64,000 bases of DNA, taken from the NCBI GenBank assembly GCA_949987705.1, contig OX465282.1:92430070-92494069 (forward strand), written 5' to 3'. Positions 21,235 through 32,119 of this stretch are shown in pieces; position 1 is the stretch's first letter; each line of letters opens with the position of its first letter. Origin of the DNA: Thereva unica (lineage: Eukaryota; Arthropoda; Insecta; Diptera; Therevidae). The notes under the pieces are model-generated. The model made no database searches and had not been told where the DNA came from. It saw only the letters and a program-made list of their open reading frames with translations. The position numbers and the translations under genes are program-made.

Positions 21235-22440
21235 AAGCCTGGTACCTAAGTTCACGTGAAAGAGAATTTAAATGGGCTACTTGGGGTGTGTTTCTTTATT
21301 TATTCCGTAGATGGAATAGGCAGAAAATGCGTTTCTTTATTCATTCCCAAGTTTCGAATTGACAGATGAAGCGTTTCTTTATTCATTCGGAATATTCGGA
21401 ATGTATTCTTTTTAAACTACCTCTTGAGGTGGAACACTTTTAGAATAAAGGGAATTAACCTTACTAATATAACAATATAAATATACTACTGTCATAATTG
21501 TGTCATTAGGCAAGAATGACCATGGCCCTTGGTAATTATTTATTGGGCCTACGAAAATGACTTGCTTAACTGACAGTTTGTACACAGCTACATAGACAAT
21601 AGAATTGTTACACGAAAAAATGCAGAACAGTCAGTTTATCGTGTAATTCGTATAACACGCACAAACCGGTTTGTTACAGCAAAAAGTGTTATGCCGTGTA
21701 ACAAGCCTCATTAGTTATCATTTTTAAAACTATTTCTAATAATAATAATAATATCAGATATGGATAATAATAATTTCAAATGGACCCCAGGAGACATCAA
21801 AGGTCGAAGCATATTATAGTTTACATATAGGTCCCACAATATTTTTAAAATACACAACTCTTTTGAATAAATCACAATTTTTCTTCAGTTTGTTTACTGT
21901 CATACCCGGTGCGTTTCTTTATTCATTCTATTCCGAATATTCCATCAAGTATTCTTTTTATTCTATTCCTTCTATGGAATGAGTAAAGAAACACACCCTC
22001 AATGTAAAGTTTCACGAGTCAAAATTTCGCTTGTCAAAATTTCATTTGTGATACTAAGTTCACATGAATTTTTTGGTGAATAAATCACACTCTGCTGCTC
22101 TCTAACAGATGTCGCGGCATGCATTCACCACGAAATTTCATTTTCATTTCATTTAAAAAATGCGCTTGGGCATTTTTTCGGCGTGAAAAGTTGGGAACTG
22201 TTAAATTTTCAAAAGGCGATAAGTGAAAATACGCAAAAAGTGAAATCAAAAGGCATTGTGTGAAATATTATTAAAAAGTGGGTAATTAATAACACATATT
22301 TAGATATTTATTTGAACTTACTTTTGCAGAATGGAAAACACTTTGTTACAAAGTGGCGCACAGCTGATTAACTCACCCCGGTTGTTTTTCACTATCCCAA
22401 AATGCCCAATTCCATTTCACGTGAACTTAGTACTAGGCTT
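21235..22440. mobile_element. Outer TIR element, ~1.2 kb, non-coding
   Basis: Left end AAGCCTGGTACCTAAGTT and right end (reverse complement) AAGCCTAGTACTAAGTT form ~26-base TIRs ending in TTCACGTGAA. An internal ACTAAGTTCACATGAA at about 22055 repeats part of the TIR. TA-rich flanks make a TA target possible, but no TSD is certain. There is no coding capacity. Another TIR element (21281-22002) lies inside. Confidence 0.6.
21281..22002. mobile_element. Inner TIR element, ~720 bp, with internal GCGTTTCTTTATTCATTC repeats
   Basis: Left end TTGGGGTGTGTTTCTTTATT; right end (reverse complement) TTGAGGGTGTGTTTCTTTAC, continuing as ATTCC.TAGA.GGAATAG. The internal motif GCGTTTCTTTATTCATTC occurs at about 21329, 21372 and 21911. 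There is no open frame. It is nested in the 1.2-kb element. Confidence 0.6.
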
Positions 22441-22656
22441 ATAACACAACATTGCCTAAGTATATTTATGTGCGTGTATGCGAAAGTGATCAATTACTGA
22501 GTTTCCATGCAAAGTTAACCCTGGGTTTGCTCAGAGTAAGCGACCATGGAAGCGGAGGTTGAGTAAAGTAAATCCAAGAAAACTCCACGAAACACGTCGG
22601 ATTAATCCGGTTTTTACATATATGTTTGTTTAAGTGTAAGTCTGAGTATAAAGTTA

Positions 22657-23160
22657 GGCCGCGTTCCCATGGGCTGCATGCCGCACGGCAAAAGATTGAT
22701 TTCGGCTTACCCTCGGGTAGTATTCGGAAATTTTCGTGACAGGCTGCAAAAAGCTTACCGCATAGACGCATCTCCTCATTCATATGTGCATCTGCTGGTT
22801 GTCAAAAATCAGCTGTTTTGTGATTTTGAAAAAGTAATATGGATTACTTTAATAATACAAAAATTATTTTAACGATTAATGTTGATGTCAAAATGTGAAA
22901 TGTTAATGTTAAATCACTTTAAACATCGTTCGAATCGAAACATCACTAGTTCCGTGGTTTTGCAGCACGTTCACATGGGCTGCATACCGTATGGAAAAAG
23001 CTCGAACTTGAGAGTTCCGTGAATTTGCCGCATGAACAAGGGATTTTCTCTTTTTCGATTTTTGCAGCAATTCTGTGCGAGAGACAGATATATTTTCCTG
23101 GCCAACCATAGAGCACTAAAAACTTTTGTCGGGCGGCATGCAGCCCATGGGAACGCGACC
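22657..23160. mobile_element. Harbinger-type MITE, 504 bp, TSD TTA
   Basis: TIRs begin GGCCGCGTTCCCATGGGC (left) and GGTCGCGTTCCCATGGGC (right, reverse complement), continuing TGCATGCCGC to ~40 bases. The insert is flanked by TTA on both sides (22654-22656 and 23161-23163), the 3-bp TSD typical of PIF/Harbinger. A third, inner copy of the TIR core (ACATGGGCTGCATACCG) lies at about 22974. Non-coding. Confidence 0.75.
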
Positions 23161-23163
23161 TTA

Positions 23164-25213
23164 CCCAACGCCTACGACAGGGGATTCACCCGTGCATTAC
23201 TGTGTTTCCATGAACCCAGGAAGAGTTTTCGTTGAGTAAACAGAAACCTTTTTCCCTCAAGTTAACTCGATTATGTTTCCATGACCCCAGTGGGCAAAAG
23301 TGACCGATAAGTAATATTACATTGCGTTGCCGTTAGTATATGTGCAGTAAAGCCCAGTAGGAAAAAGTACAAGTGCTTTGCTGCGAAGCAAATATAAAGC
23401 AGTAAGACAGTCCGTCTGCTGGCCTTGTTTAGTCCTTCATAATATTTTGTGTTTGTAAACACAGGATATCTGCAACAAGGATTGCTGTTTCTACTCATTC
23501 GATTAATATCTCTAATCTAGCTGGCTGTTATACGCACTAAACAAAACCATTTTGCTTACTTAACAATAACCAACCACATAGCAGCGTCTTTCAAATAAAT
23601 TCCACGTATTTTATAATTCGTTCTTAAAGCAAGCAAATAATAAAATCTTGGTAATAATTAAAATTTATCAACAAGTCCATTTAAATGTTTTAATATAATC
23701 CCAAACACAATTATTTCGGCTAAATAATAAAAGTCCCAATCACAAAGGTAAAATCTCTCTCCTTTCTTACTAACGTTGACAGGTAACCTGCCTCCCCTCC
23801 CCCTGAGACCGAACAAAGACAAGAAAAGTCCAAGAAAATGAACTGCGGAATTAAAAAAGCATCCAGTCGGAAAATTTCAGTTCTTGCCTCCGTTGCTGAA
23901 ATTAAAAAGTCATAGCATGTACATACGTATACTAAGTAAACAGCACTAAGGACTAAGGATTCAGGCCTTTGAACAACGGAAGAAGGATGGCTCCAGGTGA
24001 GGAGTTTCTTGCTCGGGCAAAAGTTCGTAAAATATGAAAAAGGGGGGGAAATCAAAGAAATTAACCCTTTTTTTAGTTTCGCAAGATTTTCTGAAAATGT
24101 AAGGGCGGGGGCCAGGGTTTAGGTAGGAGTGGAAGTCTTATCTGTTATATTTTCTGCCCGAACAGCGAGCAAATTGCCACTCACCCCATTTTCACCCCTT
24201 TTTCGCAATGTCGAAATCTATTGGGAGTGTGTAAACAAAGTCGAAGGTTGAAGTTTGCCCTTTTGTTTGGGCCAAAGTTAGTCTAGTTAGAAAGTAATTA
24301 CTTCGGGCTTTTACCATATTTGGGCTTATGCTGCTGCTCCGTAGGTTCCTGACAACAAAATACAAAAGTATCTGGTGTTGTTCAGGAGCCAATTATTGCC
24401 AAGGATTCGGAAGTTATGTTGGGATTGAAGGGGATGGAAATTTGTGCTGTGTTGCTATTTTGGAGCTGGATCATTTATAGAGGCGCCAGTATTATATTCG
24501 TTTTAGGGGCTTTATTAATAATAAATTAATATACACAAAAGATTATGTAATATCCAGGCCAATCCATCGGAGAATTAAGATTCTTAATGTGGATTTACAT
24601 TTATGATTTTGTTTTCCGTGTGAATGTACGTATTTGCGCCTATTCCTTATTTTGTTGTACTTAAGTTGCTACTTCTGCTAATAACGAAGCAGCAAAACTT
24701 GTTTCCATAGTAATCAAGCTAACATTGGGCTTTAAAGTGTAAAATAATACGATATAACATATAACAATTTTTTCTCGCAGCGCTCACTGTATGCATTATA
24801 AATAAATTAGTAATATCCCGGCGGGTTTCGGCGATTTTTTTATGTGGCAGCTCTGAGCTCACGTTTCATTGTTTGTACTACCAGTCCAACGGTATACAAA
24901 AACAGATGGTAATGTAAAAGAGACGACAGCTTCGAATACCGTAAAAAATGGGTGCCCTAATGCAAAACCAACAACAACAGCTTCGAGTTTATATGGTAAG
25001 CGGGCCCCACGTGACGTCAGCACTAAAATACCGTCTTACGATATACAGCCTTTTACATTACCTTGTTTCTGTATACCATGTATGTACCAGTCCGTCCTGT
25101 CGTTGGTCTCCTTATGTTGCAATGCCTAATAGTAAGCTTAGTATTTGATATGGAACACCCGAGTAAAAATAAGTCAATGGCGTTGTGGAGCGGTGCTACC
25201 ATTTCGAGTATCA
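23164..25213. other. No recognised gene
   Basis: AT-rich sequence without element ends or convincing frames. Short frames here (under 115 codons) show no motif. Nothing further can be supported. Confidence 0.5.
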
Positions 25214-25224
25214 CAGATTTTGAA

Positions 25225-25805
25225 CGCCCATTTTACCCCCTTAGCGGTTGAATTTCGAGAAATGCTGAAACATGTGTTTCATTATTTAAGCTGAATACTA
25301 TTTATTACAAGTTCGAAGAAAATCTGATGAAATATAAATAACTTCCCATACAAATTTTTCCACCCTGTTTCACCTTCTTAGGGGTCGAATAACGAAAATT
25401 CCTAGAAGACGTATTTAATTATTTATGGTGAGGAGTATTTGTACTAAAGGCCCCCATACACGGTCCAATTGGTTGTACAGCGAAGTGCGGTTGTACAACC
25501 AAAACTATCGATTGTGGGCCGGTCGGCCGATCAAAATACATTGCGCTTATAGGTTTGATGAAAATCTGGTTGTACAGCCAATTTGACCGTGTATGGGGGC
25601 CTTAAGTTTAAAGAAAATCTGACTAAAGAAAAAAATATCCCCTACATCTTATTCAACCTCATTTAACCTCCTTAGGAGATGAATTTCGAAAAATCGCTGC
25701 ATAGGAAATGTCCTCGATATTATAGGGATCCACTGTAAAAAGTCCTTTAGGTCCAGCTGTTTGGGTCAACCTTATTTCACTCCATTAGGGGGTGAATTTT
25801 GAAAA
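25225..25805 (+). repeat. Degenerate ~115-140-bp tandem repeat (TTAGGGGTGAATTTCGAAAA units)
   Basis: Four units share TTTCACCYCCTTAGGGG-like sequence followed by TGAATTTCGAAAATTCCTA: near 25232, 25370, 25661 and 25774. The second and third are separated by the 155-bp MITE at 25448. The array ends at about 25803, where the older RTE relic begins. Confidence 0.6.
25448..25602. mobile_element. Harbinger-type MITE, 155 bp, TSD TAA (family M1, empty copy)
   Basis: TIRs read AGGCCCCCATACACGGTC on both ends. Flanking TAA duplications are at 25445-25447 and 25603-25605. The body includes AACTATCGATTGTGGGCC. The same family at 37825-38825 carries a large insertion, so this copy shows the undisturbed structure. 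Confidence 0.8.
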
Positions 25806-25989
25806 TTCCTATCACCATCTTGATGTCATTGGAAAGGGCCGTGTCATATGCGTATTCAAGCTTATAATAGAAAGTGTACTTTTTCGTGTCCCATTTCTCC
25901 TCTGTCTCCGCATGTACGTTTATGATTGAAAGGGTGAAGAATTTCGTTCGGAGTCGTATTGAGCATAGTCGTTCACTGATTGACGTCAA
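25803..25989 (-). pseudogene. Older RTE-like endonuclease relic, part 2 of the N-terminal half
   Basis: The minus strand encodes SISERLCSIRLRTKFFTLSI, INVHAETEEKW and NDIKMVIGIF, matching the middle of an RTE-type endonuclease up to the GDFNAK block. It continues the relic at 29319-29535; the full-length RTE element inserted between them. Similarity stops abruptly at 25803, at the tandem repeat. Confidence 0.75.
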
Positions 25990-26003
25990 CCACAGCATAT
26001 GAT
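25990..26003. repeat. 14-bp TSD (left) of RTE copy A
   Basis: CCACAGCATATGAT occurs here and at 29305-29318, on either side of RTE copy A. Removing the element and one TSD restores the older endonuclease relic in sequence order. Confidence 0.9.
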
Positions 26004-26029
26004 CATTCATTATCATTCATTGTGCTCCT

Positions 26030-26419
26030 TTAATCCCTCATGGGACATAGGGCGGAAACAGTTGCCCTCCAGCGGACTCTGTTTTGCGCGACAGTTCTCA
26101 GCTCCGACCAGGATCTCCCAGTTGTTGCGGCTTCTGCTAATAGGGTTCTCCTCCATGTTGTTCTAGGTCTTCCGACTCGACGGGAGCCTTGCGGATTCCA
26201 GTCGAGGGCCTGTTTGGCTAGATTTTCATTTTCGCGTCGCAAGGTGTGGCCAACCCAATTCCATTTCCTTCGTCTGATTTGGTCGTCTATCCTTTCTTGG
26301 CCGGCACGGCGCCATAGTTCTTCGTTTGAAATTCTATCCTGCCAGCGGATTTTTAGGATACGACGCAAGCATCTGTTGACGAAGACTTGTAGGCACCCTG
26401 TGATGAATTGGGTGACTTT
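26030..26419 (-). pseudogene. RTE ORF C-terminal extension beyond the premature stop
   Basis: 130 further codons in the same frame as the preceding ORF, beginning KVTQFITGCLQVF and containing NRCLRRILKIRWQD, EELWRRAGQERID, RRRKWNWVGHTLRR and VGRPRTTWRR, the conserved RTE tail. Copy B carries the same segment joined in frame, with a 9-base deletion near the stop position. The ATG at 26368 is internal and not a start. Confidence 0.85.
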
Positions 26420-29005
26420 CTATGTTTCGCAACCGTACAAAAGTACTGCCTTCACGTTGGAGTTGAACAGCCGCAATTTGGTGTTAGTTGAGATCTCCGT
26501 TGATCTCCATATGCGGAACAGGCATGCATATGCGCCTCGTGCTTTATTTATTCTGGAACTGACATCTTCTTCTGCACCGCCATTTTCGGTAATAATACTA
26601 CCGAGGTAGCAGAATTTGTCGACCAGTTCCACGTCACGGTTATTCAGCGCTGTCCGTTCAATGGTGTTTGCATTTATCCGCATTTCTTTAGTTTTAGTTG
26701 GATTTAGCCTTAAGCCTGCTGGACTACTTTCTGTTGCCAAATTGTTAATCATGTTTTTGAGGTCCTGGTGTCTGTGGGCCAGCAAACAGATATTATCTGC
26801 GTAGTCGAGATCCTTAAGGCGGTCTAACAAACCCCATTGTATGCCGCCTGTTCTACTATCTAGAGCGCCGACAAGGATGTCATTTATTACTATAAGAAAT
26901 AGTAAAGGCGAGAGTAGGCATCCTTGTCGTACTCCTGAGCTCACCTCGAAGCTGTCGGATAATTTTCCATAATGGAGAACTCTGCATTTGGAATTGTTAT
27001 ATAGGGCTTTTATCAATTCTATTATTTTATCAGGCAGTCTCCGTCGCCGTAGTGCCTGCCATATAAAGATCCTATTGACCGAGTCGAACGCTTTCTCATA
27101 ATCTACGAAAGCAAGGTAAAGGGGGGATCGGAATTCAGTAGACTGCTCCACTATTATTCGTAAGGTGTTGATATGATCAATACATGAGCGGCCCTTCCTG
27201 AATCCGGCCTGCTGCCTCCTAAGCGTTCGGTCTACTGCCTCTCTTATCCTAGATAGTAATATATGGGGCAAAATTTTACCCACTGTAGATAGTAAACAGA
27301 TGCCTCTCCAATTGTCGCATATTGTTAGGTCCCCCTTTTTTGGTATTTTGACTATGATACCTTCCGTCCAATCCTCCGGAAAGGTACAGGTGTTCCATGC
27401 TATTTCCAGGATTGGCTGAAGCGCATCTGCTATGAGGCTTGAATCGGCTTTCAACAATTCTGGCGGGATGCCATCTTTCCCAGCTGCTTTACCATTGGCC
27501 ATCGCATGAATTGCGGTTACTATTTCCGTCTTGGATGGGGCTCGGGTGGTGATTCTTATAGGCTGTGCATTGTTGCTGGTTTCCTGAGGTTCCTGTGTAA
27601 ATGAACCATTCAGGGCGGCGAAGAAGTAATCTCTCCATCTTTGGAGCTGCTCCTCGTCGCTGCACAGCAGCCTTCCATCCGCACTCTTAACGGCATGCTT
27701 TTTAGTAGAGTGCTTTCCCGTGAGCTGTTTAGTAATTTGGTACAGCACCTTACTGTTGCCTGTGTTTGCCGCGTTTTCCGCTTTTTCTGCGAGCTCATTT
27801 ATCTGCTGCCTTTTATCACGCCGGACACTTCTCTTTACCTCCCGGTGTAATTGGGAGTACTCCCCTTCCAGTTGGTAACGTCTTTCGGGGTCGCTTGTAG
27901 AGTTTACGTTATTTTTTAGGGCTCTCCTGCGTTCTATTTTTTGCCAGGTTGTGTCCGAGATCCAGTGTTGCTGGTTTCTTGGGACATAACCGATGCTCAT
28001 TTCCGCAGCCGTCAATATTGCGCCCTTTGTCCTACTCCACAGCTCTTCAATATTTGTGTCGTCAGAAACGTTGTGCTGGTTTAATATTTGTTGTAGGTTT
28101 CCAGCAAATTCCCGCTTTTTACCGCTCTCCCGCAGAAGGTCTACGTTGAACCGTCTACGGTTTATAGCATCGCGTTGTACGTTTCTGATTGCGGCGATTT
28201 TAAGGCGAATAGTTGCTACTACCAAATGGTGGTCGCTTCCAGTGTCTGCTCCCCTGAAACTCCTGACATCCTCAAGGATAGTTCTCCATCTGCGGCTGAC
28301 GGCCACATGATCTATCTGATTTCTCGTTCTACCATCGGGCGATACCCAGGTCTCTTTGTGTATCTTCTTGTGACAAAAGTAAGTTCCACCTACCATGAGT
28401 TGGTGGGAGCTACAGAAGTCAACGAAAAGCTCACCATTGTTATTGGTAACTTGGCTTAGACCTTGATTTCCAATTGTTTGTTCAAGGCCGGTGTTGTCAC
28501 GGCCGATCTGTGCGTTTAAGTCACCCATTAATACAATGATGTCTCCCCTTGGAATAGAGCGAAAAACCTCATTCAGCCGCAAATAGAACTCGTCTTTGAT
28601 GTCATCTTCAGCGTCTTCAGTTGGAGCATAGCATTGGACTACCGTAGTACTTCTTAGTCTGGTACGCAGGCGCACGGTAATAATCCTCTCAGAAACTGGT
28701 GACCAGCTAATGAGGCTGGACCTGGCTTCTTTGGTGAGTATTACACCAACGCCACTCCTACGGCTTTCAGTTTCGTTTCTCCCAGAATACAAAAAGGACT
28801 CACCATTTGGGCAGATATGTTCCCCCGCATCGGGCCATCTGGTCTCGCTAAGTCCCATGATCTTGATTTTATATCGATTCATCTCGTTGAGGACTTCATC
28901 CAGCCGTCCCTCAGCCAGCAGTGTTCTCACATTCCATGATCCGATTCGTGTCCTTGTTCGAAAAGCAAAGATCGTCGTCGTGTTGTACATCCGGTTCCGA
29001 GGCAT
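26420..29005 (-). pseudogene. RTE endonuclease-reverse transcriptase with premature stop and altered active site
   Basis: 861 codons are open. The endonuclease comes first: RIGSWNVRTLL, MGLSETRWPD, LMGDLNAQIGRD and TGSDHHLVVA. The RT follows: GKAAGKDGIPPELL, CDNWRGICLLSTVGKI, RQQAGFRKGRSCIDHI, LAFVDYEKAFDSVN, SSGVRQGCLLSPLLF. The catalytic motif is YADN (Asn codon at 26792-26794), where copy B has YADD, so the second metal-binding Asp is lost. The frame ends at CET followed by TAG (26420-26422), but the same frame continues without interruption to 26030 as a typical RTE C-terminus, so the TAG is probably a mutated Trp codon. Otherwise intact. Confidence 0.88.
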
Positions 29006-29304
29006 TGTTTGCCGATTCGTAGCAATGGTGTTTTTTTACGGGAGCGGGCTGCTAACCCTCAGCCCAACCGACTTAAAGCTCTGTTTTGTGGCGCAGAGAC
29101 ACATTCGCCCGTCTCCCGTTAGCTCCTTCCGAAGAAGTACCCCAGGGGGCACCGCGGGGAGGTGGGATTAGGACTTGCTAACAGGTCTGCTAGGTGTTCG
29201 TCTGCAGTGACTTTTCTCGGGTTTTGGCAGAGGTGGCAAATCGGGTACCACCACTTTCCGAGGTCTTTGTTAGCCGTTTGCCCCCCGCATACACAGCCCC
29301 CCCC

Positions 29305-29318
29305 CCACAGCATATGAT
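29305..29318. repeat. 14-bp TSD (right) of RTE copy A
   Basis: Second copy of CCACAGCATATGAT. It adjoins the C-run that forms the 5' end of the element, so the exact element start within the run is ambiguous by a few bases. Confidence 0.9.
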
Positions 29319-29535
29319 GGACTTGTGTATTACGAAGCCTTCTCCTAAGTGATGTTCTTTTCCCCAGCTGTAGAATATCCTGTAGTGTCCAAGGTCCATT
29401 GTCCCGTCTCCTACCCATTTGATCTCTTATAACCCGACTAATTTTATTTTATATCCTACCCACTTCGTCTAATAGTTTAACTGCTGCAGTTCTGTACATA
29501 CTTCGCTTGTTCCATGTTCTGAAAATCATTTCCAC
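29319..29535 (-). pseudogene. Older RTE-like endonuclease relic, N-terminal part
   Basis: The minus strand reads FRTWNKRSMYRTAAVKLLDE, then in a shifted frame EIKWVGDGTMDLGHYRIFYS and GKEHHLGEGFVIHKSI. These are the first blocks of an RTE/craniofacial-development-protein-2-like endonuclease (WNVR, QEIRW, G.GF). Stops and frameshifts show age. The sequence continues at 25989 once RTE copy A is removed. The stretch 29536-29815 is probably its 5' region. Confidence 0.75.
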
Positions 29536-29821
29536 GTGCTTATGCCGTAGTCGTTGCTGTTTTCCCGTCCGTTCCGAGGCTTTCCTTCGGGTTTCTTAAC
29601 TGATGTGCTTTTACAAGGTCCGGTAGTAAGCCTAATGCCCAACCCCATTACCAGGAAGACCGGATCCGTGAATTACACCCCATCGAATAGGGTGGCCCAG
29701 TTATACCCCCGGGCCCTGGGTACGTCCGTCGTCGGTTGGTTATGAAGGAGGCACCGGCGAGGAGGTGACGGTAAGATTTTGCCGGCCACCGCTGGACCTA
29801 AAGGGTTGACATTTTCACAGT

Positions 29822-30305
29822 GCATCGCTATAATGACGTGGACATACACTACCAAGCGATAGGAGACCTCAACGCCAAAATTGGAAGAGAGAATTGGCAC
29901 AGACCGACCATTAGAAAGGAAAGTCTTCACGAACCATCGAACCATACCGGAAAACGTGTAATCGATTTTGCTGACCGATGACCAAAAATAAGATCCTCAG
30001 CTCAACATTTTTCCCAAGAAAGGACATTCATAAACTCACATGGCAACCTCCAGCGAAATATACTGCAATCAAATAGACCATATACCCATAAACAGAAGGG
30101 CTCGTTCAAGTAAAATCCTGCAGAGGAGCGAATTGTGAATCGGACCACTTCCTAGTTAAAGCTAGATTCAGATGTCGCTGTCCACTCAAGAAAACAGAAG
30201 CAACAAACTAAAGAAACTACGACGTTGATCGCTTCCAAGATCAGACCGTATTGAAGAGATATCAGGCAACTCTAGCAGAAAGGATAGGTCAAAGTCTAAA
30301 CATAA
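29822..30305 (+). pseudogene. Older RTE-like endonuclease relic, C-terminal half (opposite strand)
   Basis: The plus strand encodes AIGDLNAKIGREN, RKESLHEPSNHTGKRVIDFA, then in shifted frames KDIHKLTWQPPAKYT, IDHIPINRRAR, GANCESDHFLVKARFRCR and NYDVDRFQDQTVLKRYQATL. This is the second half of an RTE-type endonuclease (KIHK.TW, QIDH, SDH). It begins almost where the minus-strand half ends, suggesting one element with an inverted 5' segment. No RT domain follows. Confidence 0.75.
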
Positions 30306-30690
30306 ACTAGTTCGGATGTGGGTTTGACCGCTTCGGTCCACACGATCAACTTTCCAGTACGATGAAAGTAGGCTGAATAAGCTAACTTCTCACAAAATAG
30401 TACCTAATATGTTTAGCACTAGTGCGAAATTTACTAGTATCAGTAATCCTGGGACAATCTAGTTCAAATATCTATATTAGTTAGTAAATCCACAAGATTT
30501 TTCTAGAGAATTTGGTTTTCCTGAAAGTTAGCAAACAAACATTTCCTTCGTATTTACTTTGTTCGCTACACTAATGCGGGTGTTCGTATTCGTATTGGGC
30601 GTGTTGAAACGCTACTGATAAACTGGGAAGCGAATGACTTTATTCCAAAGCTTTCCGAAGATATTAGCAAAACTAATCCATATAAATTAC
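30306..30690 (-). repeat. Dispersed repeat family D1, copy 1 (inverted relative to copy 2)
   Basis: Sequence such as CTAGTTCGGATGTGGGTTTG at its left end, TCTAGAGAATTTG and the AAAGCTTTCCGAAGATATTA region recurs in reverse complement at about 39783-40186. The family has no coding potential and unknown ends. Confidence 0.55.
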
Positions 30691-30899
30691 TTGCCGGATT
30701 TGACCAAAAAGAATAAATTTTTCGGTAACTACTACAAATTCCGGGATGAGCCGCATTTTCCTGAAACTGTAGGTCGTAGAAAATAATTCCTCCGTCAAAA
30801 AAAAAACACTTCGTAAACGAACTCGATTCCATCGAGTTTATTGTATATTAGGAAAACTTATGAATTTAAGGTCTTTCTAACAATTAGCCGAAGTTTTTT

Positions 30900-31180
30900 T
30901 CACTTAAACAAAAAAAAAGGCCCGACCGAATGTTATGAAATTTTTTTCAAAGCATTTCTTCATTAATATTCTTCTTAGGCACCTCAAAGAAGTCGATAAA
31001 GTTTTTGGTTCGCGCGGTATCGTGCAGGTACAAAAATCACGAACGTCGTTTAAATCAAAAAACGGCTCGACCAAATTTTATAAAAGTCTTTTCAGATCAT
31101 ATTTCCGATAATACGCGTTGAGCGACACCTCAGCGAAGTCGTTATCTTTTTTGGCTCGCGCGATATCGTGCAGGAAAAAA
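30900..31180 (+). repeat. Two ~150-bp imperfect direct repeats
   Basis: Units starting AAAAAAGGCCCGACCGAAT (30910) and AAAAAACGGCTCGACCAAAT (31056) each end in GCGCGRTATCGTGCAGG (about 31015 and 31153). The units share ACCTCARMGAAGTCG in the middle. Non-coding; the element class is unknown. Confidence 0.55.
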
Positions 31181-31932
31181 TGACCACATACGTACGCACA
31201 CTCACACACACATACTTCTTCTTTTTTGCTTTGAAGGCTTTTGGGACCTTATAAATGAAAAACCATTGAAAATTTCGATTTCGATTCGCGGACCAAATAC
31301 AATAACTTCCCTCTAAACTGGGAAGTTAATAAAAATGTTCAGCAAGTAACGTATTGGTTTTTATTGTAAACACTCAATAGTCGTTTTTAGGTTTCGTTTT
31401 GGGCTCCTATAGAAGCCTATGCTAGCAGAGTGCAAGATCTCCCATGCCAACCCATTAGAACACTACATGCGCCAGCTTTGGTCTGGCCCCCGACTGCCAG
31501 GTCATTAGCCAAGGTGTCATAGCATCTATCTGGTTGTTACCATCACCCACTGTCGTCGTCATTGTTACCAGCTCTGCTGCACTTTCCACTCTCGTTTTTC
31601 TTATCTCCACTACTTTCCACTTTCGCTTTTCCGTATTTCAGTCTATAGCCTACCTGTGTCCCAGCCGAGACCCCACCGAGTTCCAAGCCAACGCCGAGTC
31701 CCAAGCCACCGACCCTGACCCATCTTCGGGTTCGCTCACCCAAGCAAACCAGTCTTAAGGTCAACGACCTTGACCTAGATTTCATGGCCAATCACTAATT
31801 ACAGGTTATTGATGACCTTGACCTAGTTCCATGATCTTGTTCCCACGGTCGGGGAAATTTTCTCACGCTCAAGCTCCGCCATACCTACTGCTGTATATAT
31901 GTATAATAAGCGTCTGCAGTCTGCACATCAAC
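31181..31932. other. No recognised gene
   Basis: A 75-codon Ser/Thr/Pro-rich frame at 31534-31758 (+) has no recognisable domain. Two copies of TGACCTTGACCTAG-like sequence occur at about 31767 and 31813 (nuclear-receptor half-site pattern), with unknown significance. Confidence 0.4.
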
Positions 31933-32119
31933 ATAGGCCGGGTTCATGTTTGCAGTACTGACTTATATCTAAGAAGCATCGCGTTCATGTTTTCTACTGC
32001 GTGAAGTTAGCGCGTTCATATTGGCAGTCCTGCTGCAGTGTAACCGCAGTTTCTGCAGTCAAAATAAATCAGCTGCAATCTGTCAGCTTACTTTATTTTG
32101 ATTGTGAAGCGAAGAAAAC

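Larger units (their letters stand above)
26004..29304 (-). mobile_element. Full-length RTE non-LTR element, copy A, 3.3 kb
   Basis: Bounded by a perfect 14-bp TSD. Read on the minus strand it starts in a run of G residues (C-run at 29297-29304 on the plus strand), has ~300 bases of 5' region, a 2.6-kb open frame (29005-26420), a further in-frame 130-codon tail after one stop (to 26030), and a 3' tail of imperfect AATG/ATGA repeats rather than poly(A). Length and architecture fit RTE. Fragments of the same family lie at 37870-38701 and 58546-58882. Two point changes (YADN and an in-frame TAG) probably make this copy inactive. Confidence 0.92.

Noticed and set aside
29119..29418. A 99-codon minus-strand frame with a CxC...CxxC pattern, initially taken as RTE ORF1
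   Set aside because: It crosses the TSD at 29305-29318: its N-terminus belongs to the older relic and the rest to the RTE 5' region, so it is chimeric.
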